Notes: generated from the letters alone by a model not told the origin. 64,000 bases of DNA from Nemertoderma westbladi (GCA_032718475.1 JAUCBJ010001846.1:372001-436000), one strand, 5' to 3'; numbered from the stretch's first letter, positions 9,706 through 20,000 are shown. Numbers and translations: made by a program.

Positions 9706-10329
9706 TTAGGTGAGCGAGTCGTCTTGAAACGATTCAAACAACTTTGTTATCGTTTCTTGCCCCGCATCAATCCCAATTTTTTTAATCGATGAGCTTTTCT
9801 GAAGGCTAAAATCACCCCCCATTTGCTCAAGCTGTGTTTGGGTGGTTTGAAGTGCTTGGTGGGTTTTGGCTTGATTAAGCTTATCAACTTTGGTGAGCAC
9901 CACATGGGCGTGAATGTGATTGGCTTGGCACCACTGCAAGATGGGCTCATCCAAAGGACCAATTAAGCGCCTTGAGTCAATTGTAATACACAATGCTTTT
10001 AGGTGCTTTCTTTTAAGTAGGTAATCGCGTATAGTCTGTTGCCACTGAGCTTGTGTGGTTTTAGAGGCTTTGGCAAAGCCATAGCCCGGTAGATCAAGTA
10101 AATAATAAGGGCGCTGGGGATGTAGTTGAAACAAGTTAAGTAGTTGGGTTTTACCTGGTCGGCTGCTGGTGTAGGCAATTTTTCGGCCACATAGCTGATT
10201 AATAAAGGTAGATTTACCACTATTTGACCGACCAACAACGGCAATTTCAACACCTGCATGTTGGGGTAATTTACCCAGTGAAGGGGCGCTTGTGACAAAC
10301 TGAATTTGATGGCTGGGAAAAAGAGGCAT
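9706..10329 (-). CDS. engB: Ribosome-biogenesis GTPase EngB/YsxC
   Basis: Essential TRAFAC GTPase in large-subunit assembly. G1 is GRSNSGKST at 33-41, with DLPGYG (G3) and TKVD (G4). The ATG at 10329 gives MPLFPSHQ and 207 aa, close to E. coli (210 aa). A longer reading from a TTG at 10368 adds 13 unlikely residues and would meet the divergent regulator gene. Confidence 0.95.
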   Translation of the reverse strand: MPLFPSHQIQFVTSAPSLGKLPQHAGVEIAVVGRSNSGKSTFINQLCGRKIAYTSSRPGKTQLLNLFQLHPQRPYYLLDLPGYGFAKASKTTQAQWQQTIRDYLLKRKHLKALCITIDSRRLIGPLDEPILQWCQANHIHAHVVLTKVDKLNQAKTHQALQTTQTQLEQMGGDFSLQKSSSIKKIGIDAGQETITKLFESFQDDSLT

Positions 10330-10375
10330 GATAAAATAATAATCTATTCTTTTAATATTTGACACCAAGCCAACA

Positions 10376-11029
10376 ATGGGCAGTGAATTAAAAATTTTTC
10401 AACTCAAATTAAAACAAGCCCTTCAGCAAAACCGTATTCCTTTAAAACAAAAACAGGTCGCAGACTTTTTAGGGGTGAGTATTGGTACCGCTTGGCATTA
10501 TTTAAATGGCACACGTATACCGCGCTATTCTAAACTAGATGAAATGGCCAAGCGTTTGGGTGTGAGCACCCAATTTTTGCTTACCAATAACCGTTTTTCA
10601 GATAAGCTGCATCAACAAAGTGCGCTCTCATTTGCACAAGATAGTGCCATCATCAATCAACATTTGATCACTTTGCCGATGATTGATGTTACCCAATTTA
10701 TCAAAAACCCTGAAACGTATATGACCTATCACAACCAAACCATGGTGCTAAACGAAAACATTATTCAACAAATGCTAGGCTTACAGCAGCGGGCAGATCA
10801 TTTAGTGGTATGTTGGAATCACCCACAAGGCCAGCCATTTTTTAAACGTTTTGATTGGGTGTTAGGGACATCAGTATTTACAGACAAACCAGCTGTTTAT
10901 TTAGTGGAAGATGCAAAACATAACATTCGTTATCAGCAACTTGACCAAACCGATTTTACCAAGCAATTTGTCAAGAAAGACACGCTGTTATTTAAAATGC
11001 TTTATCAAATGCGTGGGGAATTATTATGA
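10376..11029 (+). CDS. HTH (XRE-type) regulator with S24-like C-terminal half
   Basis: 217 aa. Residues 20-70 form a helix-turn-helix of the lambda-repressor type (KQKQVADFLGVSIGTAWHYLNG). The C-terminal half resembles the S24 regulatory domain (VVCWNHPQGQPFFKRF), but I do not see the catalytic Ser-Lys pair in its normal context, so self-cleavage is doubtful. It is divergent from engB and overlaps trhO by four bases (ATGA). It may be a domesticated phage repressor or an operon-local regulator. Confidence 0.7.
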   Translation: MGSELKIFQLKLKQALQQNRIPLKQKQVADFLGVSIGTAWHYLNGTRIPRYSKLDEMAKRLGVSTQFLLTNNRFSDKLHQQSALSFAQDSAIINQHLITLPMIDVTQFIKNPETYMTYHNQTMVLNENIIQQMLGLQQRADHLVVCWNHPQGQPFFKRFDWVLGTSVFTDKPAVYLVEDAKHNIRYQQLDQTDFTKQFVKKDTLLFKMLYQMRGELL

Positions 11030-11955
11030 GTAAAAAGTATTACATTAGTGCTCAGTATTGCTTTTATCCGCAAAACAGTCTGGAAGCATTGAAAGCAGAA
11101 TTGCTAGATGTTCTGCAAAACAATAATATTCAAGGCACACTTTTAATTGCCCCGGAAGGCATCAATGGCACCGTGGCTTCAACCAGCCAAAGCGCTATTA
11201 AAACATTACAAACTTATTTAACTGAACAATACCCTGCTATTGTTTTTAAAAACTCAGTGGCAGAACATAACCTTCCACCATTTTATCGGGCTAAGGTGGT
11301 GATTAAAAAAGAAATTGTAGGCTTGGGCGAGCCTGACCTACAGGTTCACAAAAAAACAGGCGCATATGTACAACCAAAAGATTGGAATGCATTGATCAAT
11401 GACCCCAATGTTTTATTGATTGATACCCGTAATGACTATGAATATAAAATTGGCACCTTTCAAAACGCCCAAAATCCCCATACTAAAACATTTCGAGAGT
11501 TCCCCAAGTTTGTAAAACAACATGTTAAAAGGGATCAAAAAATTGCGATGTTTTGCACCGGCGGTATTCGCTGTGAAAAGGCCAGTAGCTGGTTGTTAGA
11601 AAAGGGTTATCAAAACGTTTATCAGCTAGATGGGGGGATATTAAATTATTTAGAATCGGTTGACCAAAAAGATTCACTGTGGCAAGGAGAATGTTTTGTA
11701 TTTGATAATCGTGTCTCAGTTGACCACAAGCTAAAACCCGGGCACTATAACCTATGCCATGGTTGTAGGCAACCGATTACTGAACAAGAAAAACAAAGCC
11801 CACTGTATCAAGCAGGGGTGAGCTGCCCGTATTGTTATGATCAATTATCCACTGAACAAAAAAAGCGCTTCAAAGAACGCCACAAACAAGTTCAATTGGC
11901 CAAGCAAAAGGGGCAAGCTCATATTGGTCAAACTTTGCAAGCAAAAAACACATGA
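11026..11955 (+). CDS. trhO: tRNA uridine(34) hydroxylase TrhO (rhodanese family)
   Basis: Oxygen-dependent hydroxylation of U34 in tRNAs, the first step to 5-carboxymethoxyuridine. An N-terminal acylphosphatase-like domain (1-95) is followed by a rhodanese domain with the CTGGIRC loop, active Cys177. The Cys-rich C-terminus (CHGCRQP, CPYCYD) is also typical. 309 aa. Start and stop both overlap neighbours by four bases. Confidence 0.93.
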   Translation: MSKKYYISAQYCFYPQNSLEALKAELLDVLQNNNIQGTLLIAPEGINGTVASTSQSAIKTLQTYLTEQYPAIVFKNSVAEHNLPPFYRAKVVIKKEIVGLGEPDLQVHKKTGAYVQPKDWNALINDPNVLLIDTRNDYEYKIGTFQNAQNPHTKTFREFPKFVKQHVKRDQKIAMFCTGGIRCEKASSWLLEKGYQNVYQLDGGILNYLESVDQKDSLWQGECFVFDNRVSVDHKLKPGHYNLCHGCRQPITEQEKQSPLYQAGVSCPYCYDQLSTEQKKRFKERHKQVQLAKQKGQAHIGQTLQAKNT

Positions 11956-13112
11956 ATTCCTACCTAAAACAACTCAACCCTTACCCGTTTACCAAACTTG
12001 ATCAACTACTTGAAGGCATTACCCCGCGTTTAGACCTCATTAACCTATCGGTCGGTGAACCAAAACTATCCATTCCAAAAACCATTCGTGAAACCTTGAT
12101 TCAACATGCCAACCAACCCCACGTGCCTTACAACAAAGTGGGGGGGCATTTATACCTTCGTAAAGCCATTGCAAGTTATTTAACCAAGCGCTTTGGTTTA
12201 CCATCTGATGCAATTGATCTTGACCAACACATTCTGCCATTAAATGGCACACGGGAAGGCTTATTTTCAGTTGCTCAAGCCTTGGGGGTGCCCACCCAAT
12301 CGGTGTTGATGCCTGATCCGTGTTATCAAATTTATGAAGGGGCAGCGATTATGTTAGGGGCAAAATCGGTTTCAATGGCAGGTGATCCGCAAAATGGTTT
12401 TGTGCTTGATCCCAAACAGCTTTCAGCCAAACAACTTCGTGATTGCACCTTAATGTATGTTTGCTCACCTACAAACCCTGGGGGTGTGAATTTATCTAAA
12501 CAAGCCTTTATGCAATTGTTTGAGTTAGCTGATCAATACAATTTTTGCTTGCTCATTGATGAATGCTACCTTGATCTATATTTAGAAACACCCACATGCA
12601 GCGCACTAACCTATGCCATTGAATCAGGGCGCACAGATTTTAAAAACATGATTGTATTTCATAGTCTTTCCAAGCGCTCTAACATGGCAGGCTTGCGTTC
12701 AGGGTTTGCTTTTGGTGATGCCAACTACATGGCTAAATTCAAAAAATACCGAACCTATCATGGGGTGACCATGCCAGATTTAATCCAACAAGCTTCATCG
12801 GTGGCATGGCTGGACGACACCCATGTCGAAAAAAACCGCCAGCACTATCAAAAAAACATCGAAATTGCCAGATATTACCTAGGTGATTGGGTCAGCAAGT
12901 GGCCACAAGTTGGCTTTTTTATTTTGCTAAATGCAGATGATGATTTGAGTCTCACTAAAAACTTGTACGAACACGCTGGCATTAAAGTATTGCCATTGCA
13001 GTTTTTGACTCGTCATTCAATGAAAAGCCAATATGTTCGGGTCGCCCTTGTGCATGCGCATGAGATAATTGAACAGGCTTGCAAACGCATACGAAAACAT
13101 TTATCAACTTAA
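11952..13112 (+). CDS. dapC: Succinyldiaminopimelate aminotransferase
   Basis: Class I PLP aminotransferase of the succinylase branch of lysine/diaminopimelate synthesis. [14 protein letters not shown] near 60, CSPTNPGG at 171-178 and the PLP lysine at 241 ([14 protein letters not shown]) are seen. The DapC assignment rests on strong family resemblance and on dapD coming next. ATGA overlap with trhO. Confidence 0.92.
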   Translation: MNSYLKQLNPYPFTKLDQLLEGITPRLDLINLSVGEPKLSIPKTIRETLIQHANQPHVPYNKVGGHLYLRKAIASYLTKRFGLPSDAIDLDQHILPLNGTREGLFSVAQALGVPTQSVLMPDPCYQIYEGAAIMLGAKSVSMAGDPQNGFVLDPKQLSAKQLRDCTLMYVCSPTNPGGVNLSKQAFMQLFELADQYNFCLLIDECYLDLYLETPTCSALTYAIESGRTDFKNMIVFHSLSKRSNMAGLRSGFAFGDANYMAKFKKYRTYHGVTMPDLIQQASSVAWLDDTHVEKNRQHYQKNIEIARYYLGDWVSKWPQVGFFILLNADDDLSLTKNLYEHAGIKVLPLQFLTRHSMKSQYVRVALVHAHEIIEQACKRIRKHLST

Positions 13113-13126
13113 AAAAAGGGATTTAT

Positions 13127-13951
13127 ATGAACGAACTATTCATTCAAATCATCAACGATGCTTTTGAAAATATTAACAACCTATCTAGCATGCATAATTT
13201 AGCTGAAATTAGACGAGCCGTTGACCATGCCCTTGATATGCTCGATCGTGGTGAACTTCGCGTGGCCGAGCCCACCAAAGATGGCTGGCAAGTCAACCAG
13301 TGGCTGAAAAAAGCCATTTTATTATCATTTAGGCTTGCCGATAATCAACTGATCAGTGATGGTAAAACCCATTACTTCGATAAAGTGCCTTTAAAATATG
13401 CAAACACAAGCGAAGCGCAAATGGCTAAAAACAATGTACGTGTTGTGCCGCCCGCTATCGTGCGCTTTGGTGCCTATGTGGCGCCACAGGCCGTGCTGAT
13501 GCCCTCTTACGTCAACATTGGGGCGTATGTGGGGGCAGGCAGTATGGTCGATACTTGGGCGACTGTGGGTTCATGTGCTCAAATTGGAAAAAACGTTCAT
13601 CTTTCAGGCGGTGTGGGCATTGGCGGAGTGCTAGAGCCTTTACAAGCCAACCCCACCATTATTGAAGATAACTGTTTTATTGGTGCTCGTTCTGAAATTG
13701 TAGAAGGGGTGGTGGTGAAAAAAAATTCGGTGATCTCTATGGGGGTTTTTATTGGGCAAAGCACCAAAATTTATCATCGTGACACCAAAAAAATTACCTA
13801 TGGTGTGGTGCCTGAAGGGGCGGTGGTAGTACCAGGGAGTTTACCAAGTAGTGATGGCTCGCACTGCCTTAATTGTGCTGTAATTGTAAAACAGGTCGAT
13901 GAAAAAACCCGATCAAAGGTGAGCATTAACGAATTGCTTCGGGCAGAGTAA
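13127..13951 (+). CDS. dapD: Tetrahydrodipicolinate N-succinyltransferase
   Basis: Adds succinyl from succinyl-CoA to tetrahydrodipicolinate, just before the DapC step. The left-handed beta-helix hexapeptide region spans about residues 110-240 ([20 protein letters not shown]). The ATG at 13127 follows AAAAAAAGGG and gives 274 aa, exactly the E. coli size; the longer open frame from 13079 only runs back into dapC. Confidence 0.97.
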   Translation: MNELFIQIINDAFENINNLSSMHNLAEIRRAVDHALDMLDRGELRVAEPTKDGWQVNQWLKKAILLSFRLADNQLISDGKTHYFDKVPLKYANTSEAQMAKNNVRVVPPAIVRFGAYVAPQAVLMPSYVNIGAYVGAGSMVDTWATVGSCAQIGKNVHLSGGVGIGGVLEPLQANPTIIEDNCFIGARSEIVEGVVVKKNSVISMGVFIGQSTKIYHRDTKKITYGVVPEGAVVVPGSLPSSDGSHCLNCAVIVKQVDEKTRSKVSINELLRAE

Positions 13952-13954
13952 AAG

Positions 13955-14431
13955 TTGAAGCTAACGGGGTATTTTTTAGTCAACACGCCAATGGGAGGCA
14001 TTAAAGCAGTGCTTGATCAAGGGGTTTATCAGCAAGTGTCTTGGCAAGTAGATGAGCCATTAAAAACAGCACCTATTGAACTGCAAACCTATTTTAATCA
14101 ATATTTTTTGCATCAAAAGCCTTTAGGAAAGGTAGCAATCAACTTAAGTAATATGTCCGCCTTTTCTAGGGATGTCTTAAGCCATGTTAAAATCATTGCA
14201 TTTGGTCAAGTAATAAGCTACCAAGCCGTTGCAAAAGCGATTGGTCAGCCACATGCCTTTCGAGCCGTGGGGCAGGCTTTAAAACGTAACCCGTTTGTGC
14301 TGATTATTCCTTGCCATCGGGTGGTGCCTAAAAGTTTTCCAAGCAATGTTGGGGGGTATTTGGGCAAACAGGTGGATAAAAAAAGTGATTTACTCAAACT
14401 TGAAGGACACCATCACAAATCGTTTAATTGA
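13955..14431 (+). CDS. ogt: Methylated-DNA--protein-cysteine methyltransferase
   Basis: Suicide repair enzyme that takes alkyl groups from O6-alkylguanine. The C-terminal domain has the acceptor Cys120 in IIPCHRVV, preceded by the helix-turn-helix arginine finger (HAFRAVGQALKRNPF). 158 aa is in the Ogt range; the N-terminal domain is reduced. The start is a TTG three bases after the dapD stop, so it is probably translated from the dapD message. Confidence 0.92.
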   Translation: MKLTGYFLVNTPMGGIKAVLDQGVYQQVSWQVDEPLKTAPIELQTYFNQYFLHQKPLGKVAINLSNMSAFSRDVLSHVKIIAFGQVISYQAVAKAIGQPHAFRAVGQALKRNPFVLIIPCHRVVPKSFPSNVGGYLGKQVDKKSDLLKLEGHHHKSFN

Positions 14432-14496
14432 TGATTGTTGTTAAGTTGGCCTCTAAATTAGTTATTCATTATTGCTAGGCATTTCAGGGAATATAG

Positions 14497-15324
14497 ATGA
14501 TTAAAAAAGATAAAATGTTGCCATCTGTCGCGCCACAAAAAGGTGTGGCGCTTATTGATCAGCAAATTGAAAAAGGAAATCAGATACTTAAAAAGGGTAT
14601 TGATGCCAATTAATATAATGCATGGAAGGTTGTTACAAAGGATTTTCTTTTAAAGGCGTTTGGATCATCCTCACCCAATATTACTGCGTTTAAGCGTGCT
14701 GGAATGACCACTTTTTTAACGGATGATGATGAACAAGCGCGGAAAAATCATCTCACTGAAATTTTAAAAGCACAAGTTGCAATGATGGAAGGTTTAGTCG
14801 AGGTTTTAAATGCACAGATAGCCCTAAACCAAGGCATTGATAAAGCGCCATCCGTTGATACAAAAATATCCCCTGATGCAAACACTGTCTTTTTAGTTCA
14901 TGGGCAGGATGATGGGGCAAAAGAAACGGTTGCCCGACATATCGAAAATTTAGGTTTAACGCTAACCATCCTTCACGAAAAGCCTAATCAAGGCAGAACA
15001 CTTATCGAAAATTTTGAAGATTACGCAAATGTGGCATTTGTTGTCGTGCTATTAACACCAGATGACCAAGGGGGTTTGGCTACCTTGGATTATGAATCCC
15101 AAACTAAACGTGCGCGACAGAATGTTATTTTTGAGCTTGGGTTTTTTATTGGAAAGTTAGGGAGAGATCGGGTTTGTGGGCTTTATTGTGAGGGCGTTGA
15201 GATTTCTTCTGATTATTCTGGTGTGTTGTGTATTAAATTCGATAAGAAAGAGGCATGGAAATTACCTTTGGTAAAAGAGATAAAAGCAGTGGAAATCAAC
15301 ATTGATATGAACAAAGTGTCGTGA
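14497..15324 (+). pseudogene. TIR-like (CapTIR-type) nucleotide-binding gene with nonsense codon
   Basis: The 206-residue stretch from 14704 is a TIR-like domain of the predicted nucleotide-binding type found in Cap12/Pycsar effectors: VFLVHGQDDGAKETVARHIE, then FVVVLLTPDDQGG and ARQNVIFELGFFIGKLGRDRV, with the conserved Glu in FELGFF. Family members degrade NAD+ in anti-phage abortive infection. Reading back in the same frame shows an ATG at 14497 and a good N-terminal segment, interrupted by TAA at 14611-14613. The frame is intact on both sides of the stop. Either the gene is dead, or translation restarts at 14704 and makes the TIR domain alone. No cyclase or sensor gene lies nearby. Confidence 0.75.
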
Positions 15325-15551
15325 AAATAACGCTTAATAAGCACACAGGCAATGCCTTGGGTGGGGGTTAGAGATATTATTTTTTTCAAACCCAGCACCC
15401 AATGCTTGTGCACTAGCAGTTGCGGACAATATCAAAATATTTTGAAAAAATAAAAAACTTCAATGATCTGGATTTAAGCAGCCTAACAACACTACAATGA
15501 CACATTAGATAGTTCATAATAAATGTTAATTAAAATTGAGCGTTACAACAA
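15325..15551. other. Intergenic region before proA
   Basis: No coding signal is convincing on either strand. The sequence turns AT-rich after about 15420. It presumably holds the proA promoter, but I see no strong -35/-10 pair. Confidence 0.5.
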
Positions 15552-16811
15552 ATGAGAGAAAAAAGTTTTATTTTTGCAAACACGGGTAAACAAGCCAGAA
15601 AATCATCCAAGCAAATTTCGTGTGCGCCAACCGCCCAAAAAAATGAGGCTTTGTCCCGGTTAGTGGATCAGCTTCAAGCCAATATAAACAAAATTATGGC
15701 TGAAAATGAAAAAGATATTCAATTTGCAAAAGATAAGGGATTATCAGATGCCATGATTGATCGGTTGTGCTTGGATCAGGATCGCATTGATCAAATGTGT
15801 GAAAGTGTTCAAAAAGTGATCAGTTTAGATGATGTGGTGGGAGAAGTAAAAGAGATGAAAATGATGCCATCTGGCATTCAGGTAGGTAAAATGCGCGTGC
15901 CCATCGGCGTGATTGGTATCATTTATGAATCCCGCCCCAATGTCACCTGTGATGTGTCTGCCCTTTGTTTAAAATCTGGTAACTCAGTGATTTTACGCGG
16001 CGGTAAAGAGGCCATACATTCTAATTACATCATTGCCCAATTGGTTCAAAAAGCCTTAATTGAAAGTGAACTTGACCCCTATATTGTCCAAATTATTCCT
16101 GTCTCTGATCGGCGCATCGTACAAGAGATGATCACCCACCCCGAATGGGTGGATTTAATTATCCCAAGGGGGGGTCGGCAGTTGATTGAAGCGGTTTCAT
16201 CTGATGCTAAAATCCCTGTACTCAAGCATTTAGATGGGGTGTGCCACACCTATGTGGATAAATATTGCAATGTGGCTGATGTAGTACCGGTGGTGGTAAA
16301 TGCCAAGACACGTCGATTTAGTATTTGTAATGCCACCGAGACCGTGTTGGTGCATGATGCAGTTTCTCAAAGTGTGTTGGAATTTTTAGTGCCTGAGCTT
16401 TTAGCCAAAGGGGTTGAGCTACGTGGCTGTGAAAAAATATTGAAACTATTCCCATCACTGGACCAAGCCACTGAAAAAGACTGGTATACGGAATATTTAT
16501 CACCCATTTTATCCATCCGAATTGTCTCTAGTATTGACTCAGCCATTTCACATATTCAAGAGTACGGGTCTTGCCATACCGATGCTATCTTAACCACACA
16601 CCTTGGGCGGGCGAATTTATTCGTCAACCAAGTCAATTCAAGTTCTGTGATGGTCAACTGTTCCACCCAATTTGCGGATGGTTTTGAATATGGCTTGGGA
16701 GCTGAAGTGGGGATCAGTACCGATAAACTACATGCTCGTGGGCCGATTGGTTTAGAAGGGCTCACCAATCAAAAATATGTTGTTTATGGGCAAAATAGCC
16801 TTCGCCCTTAA
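15552..16811 (+). CDS. proA: Gamma-glutamyl phosphate reductase
   Basis: Second step of proline synthesis, NADPH-dependent. Aldehyde dehydrogenase fold with IYESRPNVTCDVSALCLKSGN and the catalytic cysteine in NAKTRRFSICNATET. The family ending LHARGPIGLEGLTNQKYVVYG is intact. 419 aa, normal. nadD starts inside its last 35 bases. No proB is in the window. Confidence 0.97.
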   Translation: MREKSFIFANTGKQARKSSKQISCAPTAQKNEALSRLVDQLQANINKIMAENEKDIQFAKDKGLSDAMIDRLCLDQDRIDQMCESVQKVISLDDVVGEVKEMKMMPSGIQVGKMRVPIGVIGIIYESRPNVTCDVSALCLKSGNSVILRGGKEAIHSNYIIAQLVQKALIESELDPYIVQIIPVSDRRIVQEMITHPEWVDLIIPRGGRQLIEAVSSDAKIPVLKHLDGVCHTYVDKYCNVADVVPVVVNAKTRRFSICNATETVLVHDAVSQSVLEFLVPELLAKGVELRGCEKILKLFPSLDQATEKDWYTEYLSPILSIRIVSSIDSAISHIQEYGSCHTDAILTTHLGRANLFVNQVNSSSVMVNCSTQFADGFEYGLGAEVGISTDKLHARGPIGLEGLTNQKYVVYGQNSLRP

Positions 16812-17403
16812 AAAACAAGCAACTTGTGTAGCCATTTTGGGCGGCGCGTTTGACCCACCCCATTTTGGTCATATTTATATGACTGCTATGGCGAATTTGT
16901 ATTTACCCATTGAGCATACCTACATTGTGCCCAGCGCTAATCGTTTGGACAAACCCCATATTCATGCCACCGCCACGCAGCGCATAGAAATGTTAAGGGG
17001 TTATTTTAAGCATGCACAAAACGTCAGCATTAGTGATTATGAACTTCAACACCCTCAGCAAAAAAGCCGCACCTTTCACACATTAAAATATTTTACCAAG
17101 CACTATAAAAGGGTGTATTTATTGATGGGGCAAGATGCTTGGGCAGGATTTAATGATTGGTATCAGGCCAAGGAAGTTAGATCAATGGCAAAAATTGTTG
17201 TTTTTTCAAGAACGGGTTTTTCGAGTTTGGATCAAAAGGATCAAAGAAGCGTCCAATTTATTCAAATGCCCCCTATTTGTGCAACCTCTAGCCAACTGCG
17301 CTTGAGCATCAAAAACGGTGAAACAAAACAATTGCTCAATCAACTACCCCATTGTGTATTAGAATACATTCATGAAAATAAGCTCTACAAAACATGCCAA
17401 TGA
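16777..17403 (+). CDS. nadD: Nicotinate-nucleotide adenylyltransferase
   Basis: Makes deamido-NAD from NaMN and ATP. LGGAFDPPHFGHIYM is the nucleotidyltransferase signature, and ATSSQLRLSI is the C-terminal motif. 208 aa. It overlaps proA; an alternative ATG at 16786 shortens it by three residues. nadD-rsfS-rlmH is a widely conserved trio. Confidence 0.96.
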   Translation: MLFMGKIAFALKKQATCVAILGGAFDPPHFGHIYMTAMANLYLPIEHTYIVPSANRLDKPHIHATATQRIEMLRGYFKHAQNVSISDYELQHPQQKSRTFHTLKYFTKHYKRVYLLMGQDAWAGFNDWYQAKEVRSMAKIVVFSRTGFSSLDQKDQRSVQFIQMPPICATSSQLRLSIKNGETKQLLNQLPHCVLEYIHENKLYKTCQ

Positions 17404-17722
17404 TTTGGCAGATCGAATCATTGATTGCCTCTCAGATATTAAGGCAGAAGATATCAATCAATTTGACCTATCCACTGATCAATGTAGCGATTTTGACACC
17501 GTTATTATCACCACTGGTCGGTCAGACAGACACACCAAAGCCATTGTAAGGCACGTAGTCGATGCATTGCGTGATCAAGGCATTCGCCCTTTTAGCATTG
17601 AGGGTGAGCAAGCAGGTAGGTGGATTTTGATTGACTTAGGCGATGTGGTGTTACATGTCATGCAGCGTGAGGCAAGACAGTACTACCAGCTTGAGAAAAT
17701 ATGGGACATTGATGAACATTGA
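17372..17722 (+). CDS. rsfS: Ribosomal silencing factor RsfS
   Basis: Binds L14 on the 50S subunit and blocks subunit joining in starvation. 116 aa with the DUF143 features: DFDTVIITTGRSDRHTKAI, then IEGEQAGRWILIDLGDVVLHVM and an ending that continues YYQLEKIW. It overlaps nadD by 32 bases and rlmH by 11. Confidence 0.96.
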   Translation: MKISSTKHANDLADRIIDCLSDIKAEDINQFDLSTDQCSDFDTVIITTGRSDRHTKAIVRHVVDALRDQGIRPFSIEGEQAGRWILIDLGDVVLHVMQREARQYYQLEKIWDIDEH

Positions 17723-18179
17723 GATTTATTATTTAACCAGCAGCAAAAAATTAGACTGGGTGAGTGAGCCGATCAAGGATTATCTGTCACGTCTACCTAA
17801 TTTTTGGAAGGTGAGTATTCAACCTATTTATACCAAGCATCATCAAAATAAGGGGGCGAGTGAAATTCTTTTACAAGAATCAAAAAAAATAGAGTCTGCC
17901 ATTGGGGCTCGGCCTTGTTTAATTGCACTAGATAAAGGCGGCACACAACTAAGCACTGAAAAGTTTGCACAAAAAATGCAGCAGTTTTCAACCCAACATA
18001 CACTAATCACCTTTTTGATTGGCAGTGCCGTGGGGCTTTCTGAACAATTGATTAAAAAAGCAGAGCATGTGTGGTCATTCTCACTTTTAACCTTGCCGCA
18101 TAGGCTGGCACGACTGCTTTTGGTAGAACAAATTTATCGATCCTATGCATTTTTAAACCAACATCCCTATTACAAATAA
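17712..18179 (+). CDS. rlmH: 23S rRNA (pseudouridine1915-N3)-methyltransferase
   Basis: SPOUT-class methyltransferase acting on the assembled 70S ribosome. LIALDKGGTQLSTEKFA, FLIGSAVGLSEQLIKKA and the end SLLTLPHRLARLLLVEQIYRS... form the trefoil-knot motifs. The ATG at 17712 gives 155 aa, the E. coli length; the longer frame from 17643 lies within rsfS. Confidence 0.97.
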   Translation: MNIEIYYLTSSKKLDWVSEPIKDYLSRLPNFWKVSIQPIYTKHHQNKGASEILLQESKKIESAIGARPCLIALDKGGTQLSTEKFAQKMQQFSTQHTLITFLIGSAVGLSEQLIKKAEHVWSFSLLTLPHRLARLLLVEQIYRSYAFLNQHPYYK

Positions 18180-18180
18180 C

Positions 18181-19209
18181 ATGCCAAACAGTTTTCAAGC
18201 GCTTTTAATTGAATTGGTAGAAATACGCACCTTGAGTAATGCCCAATTTGAACAAGCATTTTCACATATTTTGTCGGGTCAAATTAATAGTGGGCAAATT
18301 GCTGCTTTTTTAACCACTTTGAAACTACTAGGTGAAAAGCCTGAACAACTAGTCGCTTTGGCTAAAACCTTGAAATCCGTTCAAAAAACGGTAACCGTTG
18401 AGCACACAAAGTATTTAGTCGATAACTGTGGCACAGGCGGTGATGGGGCTAATTTGGTCAATATCTCCACCGCCGCCGCTTTTGTGGCATCAAGCGCTGG
18501 GGCACAGGTGGCAAAGCACGGTAACCGCGGTATTTCAAGCAACAGTGGCAGTGCAGATGTGCTGGAGTCTTTAGAGGCAAACCTTGCACTTTCGTGCAAT
18601 CAAATTGCCCAATGCCTTGAAAAAATTCACCTAGCCTTTATGTTTGCACCCCAACATCACGCTGCGATTGCCCATGTTGGGGCGGTTAGAAAATTGTTAG
18701 GGTATCGAACTATTTTCAACCTCGTAGGCCCCTTGGTGAACCCTGCCAATGTTAAACACCAACTGATTGGCGTGTTTGATCAAAAATGGCTTCATTTTAT
18801 GGCAGAGGCTGCTGTGCTTTTGGGCGCCAAGCATGTGATGGTAGTGCATTCACATGATGGATTAAATGAGCTAAGCATCGCCGATAAAACTAATGTTGTG
18901 GAATATTGTGAAGGCAAAAAGAAGGCATACACTGTTTGCCCAGAGGATGTGGGTTTAGATCGCTTCTTACTTGATTCACTCAAAGTTAAATCACCTGAGC
19001 AAAGTGCAAAAATGATTCGCGAGGCTTTTTTGGGCCAACATAAACCAGCTCAGGCCATGATCGCGCTAAATGCAGGGGCTTGTTTGTACGTTTCAGGTCG
19101 CTGTAGTAGCCTTCAAGCCGGTGTGGATAAGGCGAAAATGGTGATTGAATCAGGCCAAGCAGTTGAAAAATTAGATGCTTTTGTTCAATTAACGCAATCG
19201 TTTGAATGA
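18181..19209 (+). CDS. trpD: Anthranilate phosphoribosyltransferase
   Basis: Second step of tryptophan synthesis. The PRPP-binding CGTGGDG loop lies near residue 82, followed by HGNRGISSNSGSADVLE. 342 aa as a stand-alone enzyme, without the TrpG fusion of enteric bacteria. It begins one base after the rlmH stop and overlaps trpC by four bases. trpE, trpG and trpF are not in the window. Confidence 0.96.
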   Translation: MPNSFQALLIELVEIRTLSNAQFEQAFSHILSGQINSGQIAAFLTTLKLLGEKPEQLVALAKTLKSVQKTVTVEHTKYLVDNCGTGGDGANLVNISTAAAFVASSAGAQVAKHGNRGISSNSGSADVLESLEANLALSCNQIAQCLEKIHLAFMFAPQHHAAIAHVGAVRKLLGYRTIFNLVGPLVNPANVKHQLIGVFDQKWLHFMAEAAVLLGAKHVMVVHSHDGLNELSIADKTNVVEYCEGKKKAYTVCPEDVGLDRFLLDSLKVKSPEQSAKMIREAFLGQHKPAQAMIALNAGACLYVSGRCSSLQAGVDKAKMVIESGQAVEKLDAFVQLTQSFE

Positions 19210-20000
19210 ATCTTTTAAAAAACATTTTAGCGTCAAAAAAAGAGTGGTTAGCTCATCAACAAAAAACGTTGCCCACAAGCAAGCTAGAGAGCCAACTAGG
19301 GGATATTTCACTTGAAAAAGCCCCCATTTTTGCAAGTACCTTAAAACAGCGTGTTGATGGGCAAAAAAATGCCTTAATTGCTGAATTTAAACGTGCATCC
19401 CCCAGTCAAGGAGATTTAGGCAAAACACTACATGAGGTGTGCGAGGTTTATCGTAAAAAACAGGTGACTTGTATCTCTGTATTGACAGATCAGCCCTATT
19501 TTAAAGGCTGTTTTGAAGACATTAAGCAATTTAGGTTAAAAACCAAACAACTCATTTTGTGCAAAGATTTTATCATCGACCCGTATCAACTTTTTTTAGC
19601 CAAAGCCTATGGAGCCGATTGTGTGTTATTAATTGCCGATATTTTACCCAACAACCAATTAAAAACACTTTATCAGCTAGCCACACAACTTAAAATGGAT
19701 GTATTAATTGAATTATTTGATCAAACTCACCTGCCTAATATTTTAAATTTAGAACCCAAAATGGTGGGGATTAACAGTCGAAATTTAGCGAATCTTTCAG
19801 TTAATTTAGAAAATATTACCAATGTGGTCAAACAAATCCCAAAACCCATCATCACCATTGCTGAAAGTGGCATTCAATCGCACAAGGAGGTTGAGCATCT
19901 TAATCAGCATGGTATTTACGCCTTTTTAATGGGTCATACCTTTTTGATTTCGGCTAATATTTCAAAAAAAATTAATAAATTATTTCCTCAAGGATTTTAA
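19206..20000 (+). CDS. trpC: Indole-3-glycerol phosphate synthase
   Basis: Ring closure from CdRP to indole-3-glycerol phosphate on a TIM barrel. LIAEFKRASPSQGDL (catalytic Lys), CISVLTDQPYFKG, ILCKDFIIDPYQ and IAESGIQS are the family blocks. 264 aa, monofunctional (no TrpF fusion). Coupled to trpD by ATGA. Confidence 0.97.
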   Translation: MNLLKNILASKKEWLAHQQKTLPTSKLESQLGDISLEKAPIFASTLKQRVDGQKNALIAEFKRASPSQGDLGKTLHEVCEVYRKKQVTCISVLTDQPYFKGCFEDIKQFRLKTKQLILCKDFIIDPYQLFLAKAYGADCVLLIADILPNNQLKTLYQLATQLKMDVLIELFDQTHLPNILNLEPKMVGINSRNLANLSVNLENITNVVKQIPKPIITIAESGIQSHKEVEHLNQHGIYAFLMGHTFLISANISKKINKLFPQGF

